Assembly (NCBI RefSeq): GCF_900099645.1
Contig: NZ_FMTL01000001.1
Coordinates: 620,001-684,000, forward strand
DNA length: 64,000 nucleotides
Origin: Pseudomonas peli
GTDB lineage: Bacteria > Pseudomonadota > Gammaproteobacteria > Pseudomonadales > Pseudomonadaceae
Direction: 5' to 3'
The number at the start of each line of letters is the position of its first letter. The stretch's first letter is position 1. The notes below the pieces were generated by a model. The model did no database searches, was not told the DNA's origin, and saw only the letters and a list, made by a program, of their open reading frames with translations. Positions 29,593-40,577 of this stretch are shown piece by piece. The translations under genes were made by a program, and so were the position numbers.

Positions 29593-29649
29593 AGTATGCA
29601 ATTCCCGAGCATTTAAGTCAACTATAAGACCTAGTACTTTAGTCGGGAT
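29593..29649 (-). promoter_or_regulatory. iscR promoter with two IscR-like boxes
   Basis: On the minus strand TTGACT (plus 29616-29621), 17 bases and CATACT (29593-29598) make a good sigma-70 promoter. A sequence starting ATAGTTGACT (29601-29625) overlaps the -35 and matches the left half of the type 1 IscR consensus closely; a second, weaker one with CCCGACTAAA lies upstream (29624-29649). Confidence 0.65.
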
Positions 29650-29699
29650 TAGCCAGAATGGAGGGCGCGTATCATAGCAAAATGCGCCTCACCACACCA

Positions 29700-30476
29700 T
29701 CACGCCGCGGGCTTGTCAGCGTCCTTGACCACACCAGCGAAGTCCTCGTCACGCAGCTGCGGCAAATCCTTGGCGCAGTAGTCACTGCCCAAAGACTTGA
29801 GAGCGCCGCACATGCCTTCCAGACGCCCATCCACCGCATGCAGGTGATCAAGCAGCTGACCAATGGCGCGCGCCACCGGGTCCGGCATGTCCTGACTTAC
29901 GCCGTAGGCATCGAAACCCAGCTTCTCGGCAATAGCCTGACGCTTGGCCTCCTGCTCATCGTCGGTTTTGACGATGATACGCCCAGGAATGCCGACTGCC
30001 GTAGCGCCCGCCGGCACCGCTTTAGTCACCACAGCATTGGAGCCAATCTTCGCGCCCGCGCCGACCGTGAAAGGCCCCAGCACCTTGGCACCAGCACCAA
30101 CCACCACACCATCTTCCAGCGTCGGGTGACGCTTGCCTTTGTTCCAACTGGTGCCGCCAAGGGTCACACCCTGGTAAAGGGTGACGTCGTTGCCGATTTC
30201 GGCGGTCTCACCGATGACGATGCCCATGCCGTGATCAATAAAGAAGCGCCGACCGATCTTCGCGCCCGGATGAATTTCGATACCAGTCATCCAGCGACCG
30301 AAGTTCGACACCACGCGCGCCAGCCACTTCCAGCCACTACTCCACAGCGCGTGCGCTACGCGATGCAACCAGACTGCATGCAACCCCGGATAGCAAGTGA
30401 CAACCTCAAAGGCATTACGCGCCGCCGGGTCGCGATGAAATACGCTTTGGATATCCTCTTGCATGCGCTCAAACAT
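29700..30476 (-). CDS. cysE: Serine O-acetyltransferase
   Basis: CysE makes O-acetylserine from serine and acetyl-CoA, the carbon skeleton for cysteine. The 258-residue protein has the N-terminal helical domain and the left-handed beta helix of hexapeptide repeats (about residues 75-175, with [13 protein letters not shown] and [14 protein letters not shown]). Start at 30476 ([12 protein letters not shown]), overlapping the trmJ end by eight bases. Cysteine made here feeds IscS, whose operon is next door. Confidence 0.96.
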   Translation of the reverse strand: MFERMQEDIQSVFHRDPAARNAFEVVTCYPGLHAVWLHRVAHALWSSGWKWLARVVSNFGRWMTGIEIHPGAKIGRRFFIDHGMGIVIGETAEIGNDVTLYQGVTLGGTSWNKGKRHPTLEDGVVVGAGAKVLGPFTVGAGAKIGSNAVVTKAVPAGATAVGIPGRIIVKTDDEQEAKRQAIAEKLGFDAYGVSQDMPDPVARAIGQLLDHLHAVDGRLEGMCGALKSLGSDYCAKDLPQLRDEDFAGVVKDADKPAA

Positions 30477-31239
30477 CTGCCTTCTCCTGCTTAGGGTGCT
30501 CGCCACGCGCCGCCTTGATGGTTTCAGTCAAGATACCGCGCAAGATATTCATTTCCAGCCTGCTCACTGCGCTACGCCCGTACAAGCGACGCAGGCGACT
30601 CATCAGATGTCGCGGCTTGGCAGGATCAAGAAACCTAATCTCAACCAGCGCCTGCTCCAGGTGACGATAAAACGATTCCAGCTCATCCACAGCAACCGGC
30701 TCTTCATCCGGATCGACGACCGCAGACTGCCTGGCCGGCCGCCCCTCAGTTGCCAGCCAGGCCATACGCACTTCGTACGCCAGCACCTGGACCGCCGCCG
30801 CCAGATTCAACGAGCTGAACGCCGGATCGGAGGGAATGTGCACATGATAGTGACAGCGCTGCAGCTCCTCATTGGTCAGGCCGGCATACTCGCGCCCAAA
30901 CACCAAGGCAACTTGCGCACCTTGCTGCGCCTGCTCGCACGCAACACCACCACACTCACGCGGCTCCAGCATCGGCCAGGGAATATGCCGATCCCGCGCA
31001 CTGGTACCCATTACCAGGCGACAACCGACAAGCGCCTCCTCAAGCGTGGCCACAACCTGCGCCGCATCGAGAATATCTGTAGCGCCGGAGGCCCTGGCCA
31101 CCGCGTCTTCGCTCGGAAAATCCCGCGGATCAACCAGTACCAACTGCGACAACCCCATGTTTTTCATGGCCCGTGCCGCCCCACCGATATTGCCCGGGTG
31201 ACTGGTACCGACCAACACAACGCGAATATTTTCCAGCAA
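30469..31239 (-). CDS. trmJ: tRNA (cytidine/uridine-32-2'-O)-methyltransferase TrmJ
   Basis: TrmJ methylates the ribose of position 32 in the anticodon loop of several tRNAs. The 256-residue SPOUT protein shows motif 1 ([22 protein letters not shown], start near residue 9), and the knot motifs [16 protein letters not shown] near residue 110 and [16 protein letters not shown] near residue 135. It is divergent from suhB. Confidence 0.95.
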   Translation of the reverse strand: MLENIRVVLVGTSHPGNIGGAARAMKNMGLSQLVLVDPRDFPSEDAVARASGATDILDAAQVVATLEEALVGCRLVMGTSARDRHIPWPMLEPRECGGVACEQAQQGAQVALVFGREYAGLTNEELQRCHYHVHIPSDPAFSSLNLAAAVQVLAYEVRMAWLATEGRPARQSAVVDPDEEPVAVDELESFYRHLEQALVEIRFLDPAKPRHLMSRLRRLYGRSAVSRLEMNILRGILTETIKAARGEHPKQEKADV

Positions 31240-31340
31240 CGCAAACGCTCACAGACAAGGCTTTGAGGGGCAAATCTTACAGAAGCCACCTGCCTTGCGC
31301 CACGCAAGACGCAGGTTGCACTTCAACCGCCAGGCTTTTC

Positions 31341-31349
31341 TGCTAGAAT
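31341..31349 (+). promoter_or_regulatory. Extended -10 promoter of suhB
   Basis: TGC followed by TAGAAT forms an extended -10 element 35 bases before the suhB start codon. The -35 region (TTCAAC at a 16-base spacing) is weak, as is common for extended -10 promoters. Confidence 0.5.
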
Positions 31350-31383
31350 GGCCGGCTTTCTTTAACGACCCAGGTGAACATCC

Positions 31384-32199
31384 ATGCAGCCCATGCTGAA
31401 TATCGCGCTGCGCGCAGCCCGTAGCGCCGGCGAAATGATCTTCCGCTCGACCGAACGCTTGGACGTCATCTCGGTCGACGAGAAAGAAGCCAAGGACTAT
31501 GTCACTGAAATTGATCGCTCCGCTGAGCAGCTGATCATTCAGGCCCTGCGCAAAGCATTCCCGAACCACGGCATCCTCGGCGAGGAAAGCGGCCTAAGCG
31601 AAGGCAGTGGCGACGGCGCCGACTACCTGTGGATTATCGATCCACTGGATGGCACCACTAACTTTATCCGCGGTATTCCGCATTACGCCGTCAGCATTGC
31701 GTGTAAATACCGCGGTCGCCTTGAACACGCTGTGATCATCGACCCGGTCCGCCAGGAAGAATTCACCGCTAGCCGTGGCCGTGGTGCAGCCCTCAACGGC
31801 CGCCGCCTGCGCGTCGGCAATCGCAAGAGCCTGGAAGGCGCCCTGCTCGGCACCGGCTTCCCGTTCCGCGACAGCCAGATGGAAAACCTGGAAAACTACA
31901 TCGGCATGTTCCGCAGCTTGGTTGGGCAAACCGCCGGCGTACGCCGCGCGGGTGCCGCCAGCCTTGACCTGGCCTACGTGGCTGCCGGCCGCTTCGATGC
32001 CTTCTGGGAGTTCGGCCTGTCCGAGTGGGATATGGCAGCAGGCGCACTGCTGATTCAGGAAGCAGGCGGCCTGATCAGCGACTTCAGCGGCGGCCACGAA
32101 TTCTTGGAGAAAGGCCAGATCGTTGCCGGCAACACCAAGTGCTTCAAGGCTGTCCTGACAGCCATTCAGCCGCACTTGTCAGCTTCCTTGAAGCGCTGA
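31384..32199 (+). CDS. suhB: Inositol-1-monophosphatase family protein SuhB
   Basis: SuhB is a magnesium-dependent phosphatase of the inositol monophosphatase fold that also takes part in rRNA transcription antitermination with Nus factors. The 271-residue protein shows GEESG near residue 66, the metal-binding DPLDGTTNF near residue 86 and WDMAAGALLIQEAGG near residue 215. In Pseudomonas it also influences virulence gene expression. A strong hairpin terminator follows directly. Confidence 0.95.
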   Translation: MQPMLNIALRAARSAGEMIFRSTERLDVISVDEKEAKDYVTEIDRSAEQLIIQALRKAFPNHGILGEESGLSEGSGDGADYLWIIDPLDGTTNFIRGIPHYAVSIACKYRGRLEHAVIIDPVRQEEFTASRGRGAALNGRRLRVGNRKSLEGALLGTGFPFRDSQMENLENYIGMFRSLVGQTAGVRRAGAASLDLAYVAAGRFDAFWEFGLSEWDMAAGALLIQEAGGLISDFSGGHEFLEKGQIVAGNTKCFKAVLTAIQPHLSASLKR

Positions 32200-32211
32200 T
32201 TAAGCCGCAAT

Positions 32212-32240
32212 AAAAAAGCGCCCCGCGGGGCGCTTTTTTT
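32212..32240. terminator. Bidirectional terminator between suhB and the glycine-zipper gene
   Basis: The perfect palindrome AAGCGCCCCGCGGGGCGCTT with six A on one side and seven T on the other lies between convergent genes, ready to end both transcripts. Confidence 0.9.
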
Positions 32241-32262
32241 GTACCTGCTAAACATGCTTCGA

Positions 32263-32799
32263 TCAGTTGGACTGATCAACCAGCACCAACTGACCATCTT
32301 TGACCGGGATCTGCCGGCCCGGATCACTGGCCATTCGCACCTGGCTCACCTTGCCATCCAACTCGTACTTAACGTCGTAACCCACCAACTTCTCACTGGT
32401 ATCGGTAACCGTGCTGCAACGGGTTTCAGTCGTCGTGTAAGTATCACGGCTCTGCAAGTGCTCCTGCGCCTTGTTGCCGGCATAGCCGCCACCCACCGCA
32501 CCCGCAACAGTCGCCAGTTTCTTGCCGTTACCGCCGCCTACCTGGTTGCCGAGCAGGCCGCCCACCACAGCACCAATCGCCGTACCGGCTATCTGGTGCT
32601 CGTCCTTGACCGGTGCCTGACGAGTGACCGCCACATCCTTGCAGACTTCCCGCGGGGTTTTGATGGTTTCCTTGACCGGTTTAACGGCCAGCACTTCGGC
32701 ATATTCAGGCGCACTGACGAGACTGTAAGTGGCCACCGCTCCGCCCGCCGTCACACCCACCGCCCCCAACACAGCACCCACCAACATTGACTTGTTCAT
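32263..32799 (-). CDS. Glycine-zipper 2TM domain protein
   Basis: The 178-residue protein has an N-terminal hydrophobic signal or anchor (residues 5-26, MLVGAVLGAVGVTAGGA) and a glycine zipper at about residues 70-105 (GTAIGAVVGGLLGNQVGGG, AGAVGGGYAGNKA), as in outer-membrane SlyB/Rick_17kDa-type proteins. The C-terminal part (residues 120-178) is a small beta-rich domain. No lipobox is seen. Such proteins are envelope-associated and of loosely defined function. Confidence 0.85.
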   Translation of the reverse strand: MNKSMLVGAVLGAVGVTAGGAVATYSLVSAPEYAEVLAVKPVKETIKTPREVCKDVAVTRQAPVKDEHQIAGTAIGAVVGGLLGNQVGGGNGKKLATVAGAVGGGYAGNKAQEHLQSRDTYTTTETRCSTVTDTSEKLVGYDVKYELDGKVSQVRMASDPGRQIPVKDGQLVLVDQSN

Positions 32800-32860
32800 A
32801 CAGGCCTCCTTGAAACCGCTGCTTAGCGCTTAACGCGCCTAACTCCCAGCCTTGGAGCAT

Positions 32861-32892
32861 AAAAAAACCGGGCAAGTTCAACACCTGCCCGG
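32861..32892 (-). terminator. Terminator of the yajC-secD-secF operon
   Basis: CCGGGCA (32868-32874) pairs with TGCCCGG (32886-32892). On the minus strand the hairpin is followed by a run of seven T, just after the secF stop. Confidence 0.88.
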
Positions 32893-32925
32893 CTCATTCA
32901 ACCATTTGCGATAAAGCGCACAGAA

Positions 32926-33828
32926 TTATGGGCGCTCATCAACCTCATTTTCCACAACCGGCGGGATCAGATCATCCACGCTCAGGTTGAGCCAAATCAG
33001 CACAACGTTGGCGATGTAGATTGAGGAATAGGTACCCGCCAGCACACCCACGAAGAGAGCAACGGAGAAACCATAAAGGTTGTCACCAGCAAAAATCAGC
33101 AGTGCCGCAATCGCCAGCAACGTCGAAATCGACGTGGCCATAGTGCGCAGCAGTGTCTGCGTGGTGGAGATGTTGATGTTGTCGATCAGGCTGGTTTTGC
33201 GCAGCACCCGGAAGTTCTCACGCACACGGTCGAACACAACAATGGTGTCGTTGAGCGAGTAACCGATGATTGCCAGCAACGCCGCCAAAACCGTTAAGTC
33301 AAAGGTGATCTGGAAGAAAGACAGAATCCCCAGTGTCACGACTACGTCGTGGACCAGCGACACGATAGCCCCCAGGGCAAACTTCCACTGAAAGCGGAAG
33401 GCCAGGTACAGCATGATCCCGCCCAAGGCCAGGAGCATGCCCAGACCACCCTGATCGCGCAGCTCCTCACCGACCTGCGGGCCAACAAACTCTACCTTCT
33501 TGATCGTGACCTTATCACCAGTGCCCTGCAGCGCTGCAGCTACCAGATTACCCAGATTCGGGTCATCACCTTGCATGCGCACCACCACATCGGTAGTTGC
33601 ACCAAAGCTCTGCACCACCGCATCGCCATACCCGGCTACCGCCAACTGATCACGCACCTTGCCAAGATCAGCAGGCTGCGTGTAACTCAGTTCGATCTGC
33701 GTACCGCCCGTGAAGTCCAGACCGAAGTTCAAGCCCTTGTAAAACCAGCTACCCAGCGCAACGAGGGTTAGAAGCATCGTAATGGCGAACGCAATATTGC
33801 GCGCACCCATAAAATTGATCGTACGCAT
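32926..33828 (-). CDS. secF: Protein translocase subunit SecF
   Basis: SecF pairs with SecD in the inner membrane and uses the proton motive force to pull exported proteins out of the SecYEG channel. The 300-residue protein has six membrane segments, a periplasmic P1 domain opening with GLDFTGGTQIEL near residue 35, and the C-terminal block GYSLNDTIVVFDRVRENF near residue 200. It follows secD by 11 bases. Confidence 0.97.
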   Translation of the reverse strand: MRTINFMGARNIAFAITMLLTLVALGSWFYKGLNFGLDFTGGTQIELSYTQPADLGKVRDQLAVAGYGDAVVQSFGATTDVVVRMQGDDPNLGNLVAAALQGTGDKVTIKKVEFVGPQVGEELRDQGGLGMLLALGGIMLYLAFRFQWKFALGAIVSLVHDVVVTLGILSFFQITFDLTVLAALLAIIGYSLNDTIVVFDRVRENFRVLRKTSLIDNINISTTQTLLRTMATSISTLLAIAALLIFAGDNLYGFSVALFVGVLAGTYSSIYIANVVLIWLNLSVDDLIPPVVENEVDERP

Positions 33829-33839
33829 TTTCTAACCCC

Positions 33840-35708
33840 TTAGACCCACAGCTTCTTGAAGTCACGCCCACCACAGGTCAGATTGACCATCGCGCGAGTC
33901 ACCAGAATGGCGGTAAACATCGAAGTAAGAATGCCCAGCGACATGGTCACGGCGAAGCCCTTGACCGGCCCAGTACCCATGGCAAACAGAATGCCACCCA
34001 CCAGCAACGTGGTCAGGTTGGCATCGAGAATCGCTGTATAAGCACGATCAAACCCTTCGTGAATGGCCCGCTGGATCGACATACCATTGGCAATCTCTTC
34101 ACGAATACGCGAGAAGATCAGCACGTTGGCGTCCACCGCCATACCCATGGTCAGCACGATACCGGCGATACCCGGCAGGGTCAGCGTGGCGCTGAGCAAT
34201 GACATCAGCGCCAGCAGCAGCACCATGTTCATGCCCAGAGCGATGGTCGCCAGCACCCCGAAGAAGCGGTAGATCGCAATGATAAACAGCGATACAAACA
34301 GCATGCCCCACAGCGAAGCATCAATACCCTTGGTGATGTTGTCAGCACCCAGGCTCGGGCCGATGGTGCGCTCTTCAGCGAAGTACATCGGCGCAGCCAG
34401 ACCACCGGCGCGCAGCAGCAGGGCCAGTTCAGACGACTCACCCTGGCCATCCAGCCCGGTAATGCGGAACTGGCTACCCAGCGGCGACTGAATGGTGGCC
34501 AGACTGATGATCTTCTTCTCTTCGACGAAGGTCTGCAGCTCGACTTCTTTCTCGACGCCATCAACCACCTGACGTACATGACGGGTAACCGGCCTCTGCT
34601 CGATAAAGATCACCGCCATGCTGCGCCCGACATTATTGCGGGTCGCGCGGTTCATCAGGTCACCACCGCGTCCATCCAGACGGATATTCACCTGCGGGCT
34701 GCCGTTCTCATCGAAGCTGGCCTGGGCATCGGTCACCTGGTCACCAGTGATGATCAGATCACGCTCTAGCTGGGCTGGCGGACGGCCCTCCTCGCGGAAC
34801 TCGAAGCTTTCGGTCGCAGCCTTGGCTGCATCTGGCTCGGCGGCCAGACGGAACTCCAGGTTGGCGGTCTTGCCGAGAATACGCTTGGCTTCGGCGGTGT
34901 CCTGCACGCCTGGCAGTTCAACCACGATACGGTTGGCACCCTGACGCTGCACCAGCGGCTCAGCAACGCCCAGCTCATTGACCCGGTTACGCACGGTGGT
35001 CAAGTTTTGCTTGATTGAATATTCGCGAATTTCGACCAGCTTGGCCTGAGTCAATGCCAAACGCAGCACTTGCTGCCCACCACGCTGCACAGTGGTCATG
35101 TCAAAATCGGTAAAGTCCTTGCGAATCAGCTGCTGGGCTTTTTCCAGCGTCGCTTCATCGGCAAAGCCGAGCTGGATGGCACCATCCAGCTCAGGCAGGC
35201 TGCGATAACGCACGCGCTCTTTGCGCAGCAGGCTCTTGACCTCGCCTTCGTAGACCTTGCGGCGCGCATCAAGGGCCTTGTCCATGTCCACTTCCATCAG
35301 GAAGTGCACACCACCGGACAAGTCCAGACCGAGTTTCATTGGGCTACCGCCCAGGTTGCGCAGCCAGTCCGGCGTGGTTTGCGCCAGGTTGAGCGCCACT
35401 ACGAACTCATCGCTCAAAGCCTTACGCACCAGATCTTTGGCTGGCAGTTGGTCTTCAGCGTTATTCAAACGCAGCAGGCCGGCGCGGCCCTGATCAGCCA
35501 CACTGACAGCTTTGACACTGATACCAGCCGCTTCCAGTGCACGACTGGCGCGATCTAGGTCGGCCTGCTCGACGCGCATGGCGGAGCTGTTGCCACTGAT
35601 CTGGATCGCCGGATCATCCGGGTACAGATTGGGCAAGGAATAAATAGTACCGATTGCCAGCACAGCCAGAATCAGCAGGTACTTCCAGAGGGGAAATTTG
35701 TTGAGCAT
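33840..35708 (-). CDS. secD: Protein translocase subunit SecD
   Basis: A 622-residue RND-like inner-membrane subunit of the Sec accessory complex. It has one N-terminal membrane segment, the large periplasmic P1 domain with GLDLSGGVHFLMEVD near residue 129, and a C-terminal cluster of five membrane segments with GMAVDANVLIFSRIREE near residue 526. Gene order tgt-yajC-secD-secF is widely conserved. Confidence 0.97.
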   Translation of the reverse strand: MLNKFPLWKYLLILAVLAIGTIYSLPNLYPDDPAIQISGNSSAMRVEQADLDRASRALEAAGISVKAVSVADQGRAGLLRLNNAEDQLPAKDLVRKALSDEFVVALNLAQTTPDWLRNLGGSPMKLGLDLSGGVHFLMEVDMDKALDARRKVYEGEVKSLLRKERVRYRSLPELDGAIQLGFADEATLEKAQQLIRKDFTDFDMTTVQRGGQQVLRLALTQAKLVEIREYSIKQNLTTVRNRVNELGVAEPLVQRQGANRIVVELPGVQDTAEAKRILGKTANLEFRLAAEPDAAKAATESFEFREEGRPPAQLERDLIITGDQVTDAQASFDENGSPQVNIRLDGRGGDLMNRATRNNVGRSMAVIFIEQRPVTRHVRQVVDGVEKEVELQTFVEEKKIISLATIQSPLGSQFRITGLDGQGESSELALLLRAGGLAAPMYFAEERTIGPSLGADNITKGIDASLWGMLFVSLFIIAIYRFFGVLATIALGMNMVLLLALMSLLSATLTLPGIAGIVLTMGMAVDANVLIFSRIREEIANGMSIQRAIHEGFDRAYTAILDANLTTLLVGGILFAMGTGPVKGFAVTMSLGILTSMFTAILVTRAMVNLTCGGRDFKKLWV

Positions 35709-35770
35709 GACGCCGCCCGTTATGACGCGGGGCGCATTAAGCGCCCCGTCGAATGGTAAAGGTGTATTGC

Positions 35771-36106
35771 TTAGATCGCTTTCAGCGTGCCCTTGGGCAG
35801 CGAGGCGGCAATCGCCACTTTCTGAATTTTCAGCTCGACGGTGTCGGACACCTCGATTACCACGAAGTCATCGGAAACCTTCGACACCTTGCCGGCGATA
35901 CCACCGCTGGTTACCACTTCATCACCTTTCTGCAGGCCGCTGATCAGACCTTTGTGCTCTTTGGCACGCTTGGCCTGTGGGCGCCAAATCATCAGATAGA
36001 AGATGACCAGAAAGCCGACCAGAAACACCCATTCAAAGCCACTACCAGCAGGACCGGCAGCCGGTGCGGCGCCTTCAGCGAAAGCAGCGGGGATAAAAAA
36101 GCTCAT
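35771..36106 (-). CDS. yajC: Preprotein translocase subunit YajC
   Basis: YajC is a small single-pass inner-membrane partner of SecDF. The 111-residue protein (start at 36106, MSFFIPAAFAEG) has a Pro/Ala-rich N-terminus, a membrane segment at about residues 27-46 (WVFLVGFLVIFYLMIWRPQ) and the cytoplasmic domain with LQKGDEVVTSGGI near residue 65. Confidence 0.96.
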   Translation of the reverse strand: MSFFIPAAFAEGAAPAAGPAGSGFEWVFLVGFLVIFYLMIWRPQAKRAKEHKGLISGLQKGDEVVTSGGIAGKVSKVSDDFVVIEVSDTVELKIQKVAIAASLPKGTLKAI

Positions 36107-36145
36107 GTAACACTCCTGTTGCAAGGGTCTTTAAAAGGTTGGGAA

Positions 36146-38325
<2,180 letters not shown>

Positions 38326-38396
38326 GGTCAGGGAGAGGTCGTCTAGCAGGGCGGCAGAGCTTACCGGAAATAGTGCATTCTGACCACGCAAGTGGA

Positions 38397-38425
38397 TTGA
38401 CCAACCCCAACACCATCCCTATACT
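38397..38425 (+). promoter_or_regulatory. Promoter of tRNA-Leu
   Basis: TTGACC at 38397-38402 and TATACT at 38420-38425 are separated by exactly 17 bases, a near-consensus sigma-70 promoter ending 13 bases before the tRNA. Confidence 0.85.
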
Positions 38426-38438
38426 GCGCCGCCATTGT

Positions 38439-38523
38439 GCCCCGGTGGCGGAACCGGTAGACGCGGCGGATTCAAAATCCGTTTTCGAAAGAAGTGGGAG
38501 TTCGAGTCTCCCCCGGGGCACCA
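38439..38523 (+). tRNA. tRNA-Leu (anticodon CAA)
   Basis: An 85-nucleotide class II tRNA. GCCCCGG (38439-38445) pairs with CCGGGGC (38513-38519); the discriminator A and an encoded CCA follow. The anticodon arm GCGGA-TTCAAAA-TCCGT gives CAA, reading UUG. The long variable arm and TTCGAGT T-loop confirm leucine type. A prophage begins directly after it, so its 3' end is the likely integration target. Confidence 0.96.
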
Positions 38524-38535
38524 TAGATTTTACTG

Positions 38536-38563
38536 AAGGCCTTGATTATCAAGGCCTTTTTTT
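38536..38563 (+). terminator. Terminator after tRNA-Leu
   Basis: AAGGCCTTGAT and its complement ATCAAGGCCTT form a long tight hairpin followed by seven T. It lies 13 bases after the CCA end and should terminate the tRNA transcript. Confidence 0.88.
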
Positions 38564-38630
38564 ATGCCTGGCGTAATCTTGGCGTAATGACTTTGAAGCA
38601 CGTATAGCCGTGACTGCAAATCGCAGGCAC

Positions 38631-38673
38631 AAAAAAAGGCCCGGCGCCGTAGGTAATCCCACGACGCCGGGCC
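38631..38673 (-). terminator. Terminator of umuDC
   Basis: GGCCCGGCG (38638-38646) pairs with CGCCGGGCC (38665-38673). On the minus strand it is followed by seven T, just after the umuC stop. Confidence 0.85.
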
Positions 38674-38695
38674 TTCTTTATTTGGCACCTAAAAC

Positions 38696-39970
38696 CTACA
38701 CCGCCCTCACCGTCCACAGCTGATCCCACCTGGTGGTATAGCTCGGGCTCATCATCTCGCGCCTCATCCCCCACTCAGGCGCTACCGGAACCCGGCCCGG
38801 GCGTAGCGTGCCCCTTCCCCACTTGGCATTGATCTCATCGAGCACATCCATAACCCGCTCAGTGATCGCGGGCTGAGTCTCGGCAAACAGGTCATCGGTG
38901 AACTCGCCCCGCTTGCGCAGATCCATCAGCAGGATTTCAGCTTTAGCGTAGGCGAAGCCGTCCCTGTACAGGTGATCAAGCGCCGTCACCGCTGCCCGGG
39001 TAATCAGCCGCGTGTCGTCCGTGGGGTATGGCAGCTCGCAGATAATGCCCTTGGCGTACTTCACCTCGTCCGGGTTGAACATGCCGGTTCTGATGCTGAC
39101 CCTTACCCGTTTGGTCAGTGAATGCTGCACGCGCAGCTTCTCGCAGGCCCGCGCAGCATAGGTGGCAACTGCCTCACGGATTGGCCCGATCTCGCGCAGG
39201 CGCTTACCAAAGGCCCGACTGCAGCAGATTTCCTGCTTTGGCGGCGCGGCCTCCTCCAGTGCCAGGCACGACGTACCGCGCAGTTCTCTGGCCGTTTTCT
39301 CTATAACCACGCTGAATTGCTTGCGCAGGGTCCAGGGATCGGCCTGCGATAACTCCCAGGCCGTTTTGATATTCATGCCCTGCAGGTGCGCATTCATTCG
39401 CCGCCCAACGCCCCACACCTCTTCAACCGGAGTCACCTTCAAGAGCTTGTCGCGGCGCACCGGATCGCGGATATCAACCACACCACCGGTCTGCTGCTGC
39501 CACTTCTTCGCGGCATAGTTCGCCAGCTTGGCCAGCGTCTTGGTGGTGGCGATACCAACACCGGTGGGTATGCCTGTGCGCTGCAGCACTTGCGCGCGGA
39601 TATCGCGGCCAATGGCTTCCAGCGATCCCTGCATGCCTGTGAGGTCTGCAAAGGCCTCATCGATGCTGTACACCTCAAGCGCGGGCACCAGGCTTTCAAT
39701 CACGGTCATCACGCGCTCGCTGATATCACCATACAGCGCGTAGTTACTGGAGAACGGCACGATGCCCCAGCGGCGAACCTCATTCTTGATCTCGAACCAA
39801 GGGGCACCCATCTTCACGTAGGGCTTGGCATCGGCAGAACGAGCGATCACACAGCCGTCATTGTTGCTCAGCACCACGATTGGCGTGCGCTTTAGGTCAG
39901 GCCTGAAGACGCGCTCGCAACTGGCGTAGAAGCTGTTGCAGTCGATCAGGGCTATGGCTGGCTCATGCAT
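38696..39970 (-). CDS. umuC: DNA polymerase V catalytic subunit UmuC (prophage copy)
   Basis: UmuC is a Y-family translesion polymerase. The 424-residue protein is complete, with catalytic D10 ([15 protein letters not shown]) and D104-E105 ([11 protein letters not shown]), the thumb helix-hairpin-helix ([11 protein letters not shown]) and the little-finger domain. It overlaps umuD by eight bases and shares its LexA-controlled promoter. As the first prophage gene next to the tRNA it is a lysogenic cargo gene that can add damage-induced mutagenesis to the host, like the rulAB/umuDC pairs of other Pseudomonas elements. Confidence 0.95.
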   Translation of the reverse strand: MHEPAIALIDCNSFYASCERVFRPDLKRTPIVVLSNNDGCVIARSADAKPYVKMGAPWFEIKNEVRRWGIVPFSSNYALYGDISERVMTVIESLVPALEVYSIDEAFADLTGMQGSLEAIGRDIRAQVLQRTGIPTGVGIATTKTLAKLANYAAKKWQQQTGGVVDIRDPVRRDKLLKVTPVEEVWGVGRRMNAHLQGMNIKTAWELSQADPWTLRKQFSVVIEKTARELRGTSCLALEEAAPPKQEICCSRAFGKRLREIGPIREAVATYAARACEKLRVQHSLTKRVRVSIRTGMFNPDEVKYAKGIICELPYPTDDTRLITRAAVTALDHLYRDGFAYAKAEILLMDLRKRGEFTDDLFAETQPAITERVMDVLDEINAKWGRGTLRPGRVPVAPEWGMRREMMSPSYTTRWDQLWTVRAV

Positions 39971-40400
39971 GGTTCCGGTGCCGCCGCAGGCTGTCAGTCA
40001 CAACACCCCAGATCAGCAGCTCATCGCCTTCGAGCACATAGCGTGGCGGGTACTTGGCGTTCTCGGAGCACAGCACATATTGCTGTCCCTGGCGAGAGAG
40101 GCGTTTGACGAAGGTTTCGCCGTTCAGCTCAGCCACGACAATATCGCCGTGCTGCACCGGTAGCGCCTTGCTGACAATGAGGATGTCATCCTCAAAGATG
40201 CCCACGCCGGTCATGCTGTCGCCGAGCACCCGCACCAGGTAGGTGTGCGGCGCATCGATATCCAACAGTTCATCCAGAGAAAGCTTGTGCTCAAGATGGT
40301 CCTGCGCCGGGCTTGGGAAGCCAGCCGGAATGCGAAAGGAAAAAAAGGGCAGCTCGATAGCTGAACTGCCCATGGGGCCCAGGAATATTGCAGTGGCCAT
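39963..40400 (-). CDS. umuD: UmuD, LexA-like autoprotease subunit of DNA polymerase V
   Basis: UmuD is cleaved with RecA help to UmuD', which joins UmuC. The 145-residue protein has the cleavage site A26-G27 (IPAGFPSP), catalytic S62 (GDSMTG) and K99 (TFVKRL). The signature is complete, so the protein should be functional. A LexA box lies 23 bases upstream of the start. Confidence 0.95.
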   Translation of the reverse strand: MATAIFLGPMGSSAIELPFFSFRIPAGFPSPAQDHLEHKLSLDELLDIDAPHTYLVRVLGDSMTGVGIFEDDILIVSKALPVQHGDIVVAELNGETFVKRLSRQGQQYVLCSENAKYPPRYVLEGDELLIWGVVTDSLRRHRNHA

Positions 40401-40422
40401 TGAGGGATGCTCTTTTAAAATA

Positions 40423-40438
40423 CTGTATTTTTATACAG
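40423..40438. promoter_or_regulatory. LexA (SOS) box upstream of umuDC
   Basis: CTGTATTTTTATACAG has perfect CTGT and ACAG arms with eight AT bases between, as in the gammaproteobacterial LexA consensus. It lies immediately before umuD, so umuDC should be induced by DNA damage. Confidence 0.92.
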
Positions 40439-40577
40439 TTATTTTATCGCCATGTGAAGCGTCACCCATCAGCCAACAACAAGCACCGGTGATAGAGTGC
40501 GTGCAGCCATGCCTACCACCCAGACTCAGGGATGGTTCAAGCCACTAGTGATTGGTACAGGAACAAGGAGAGAAAGG

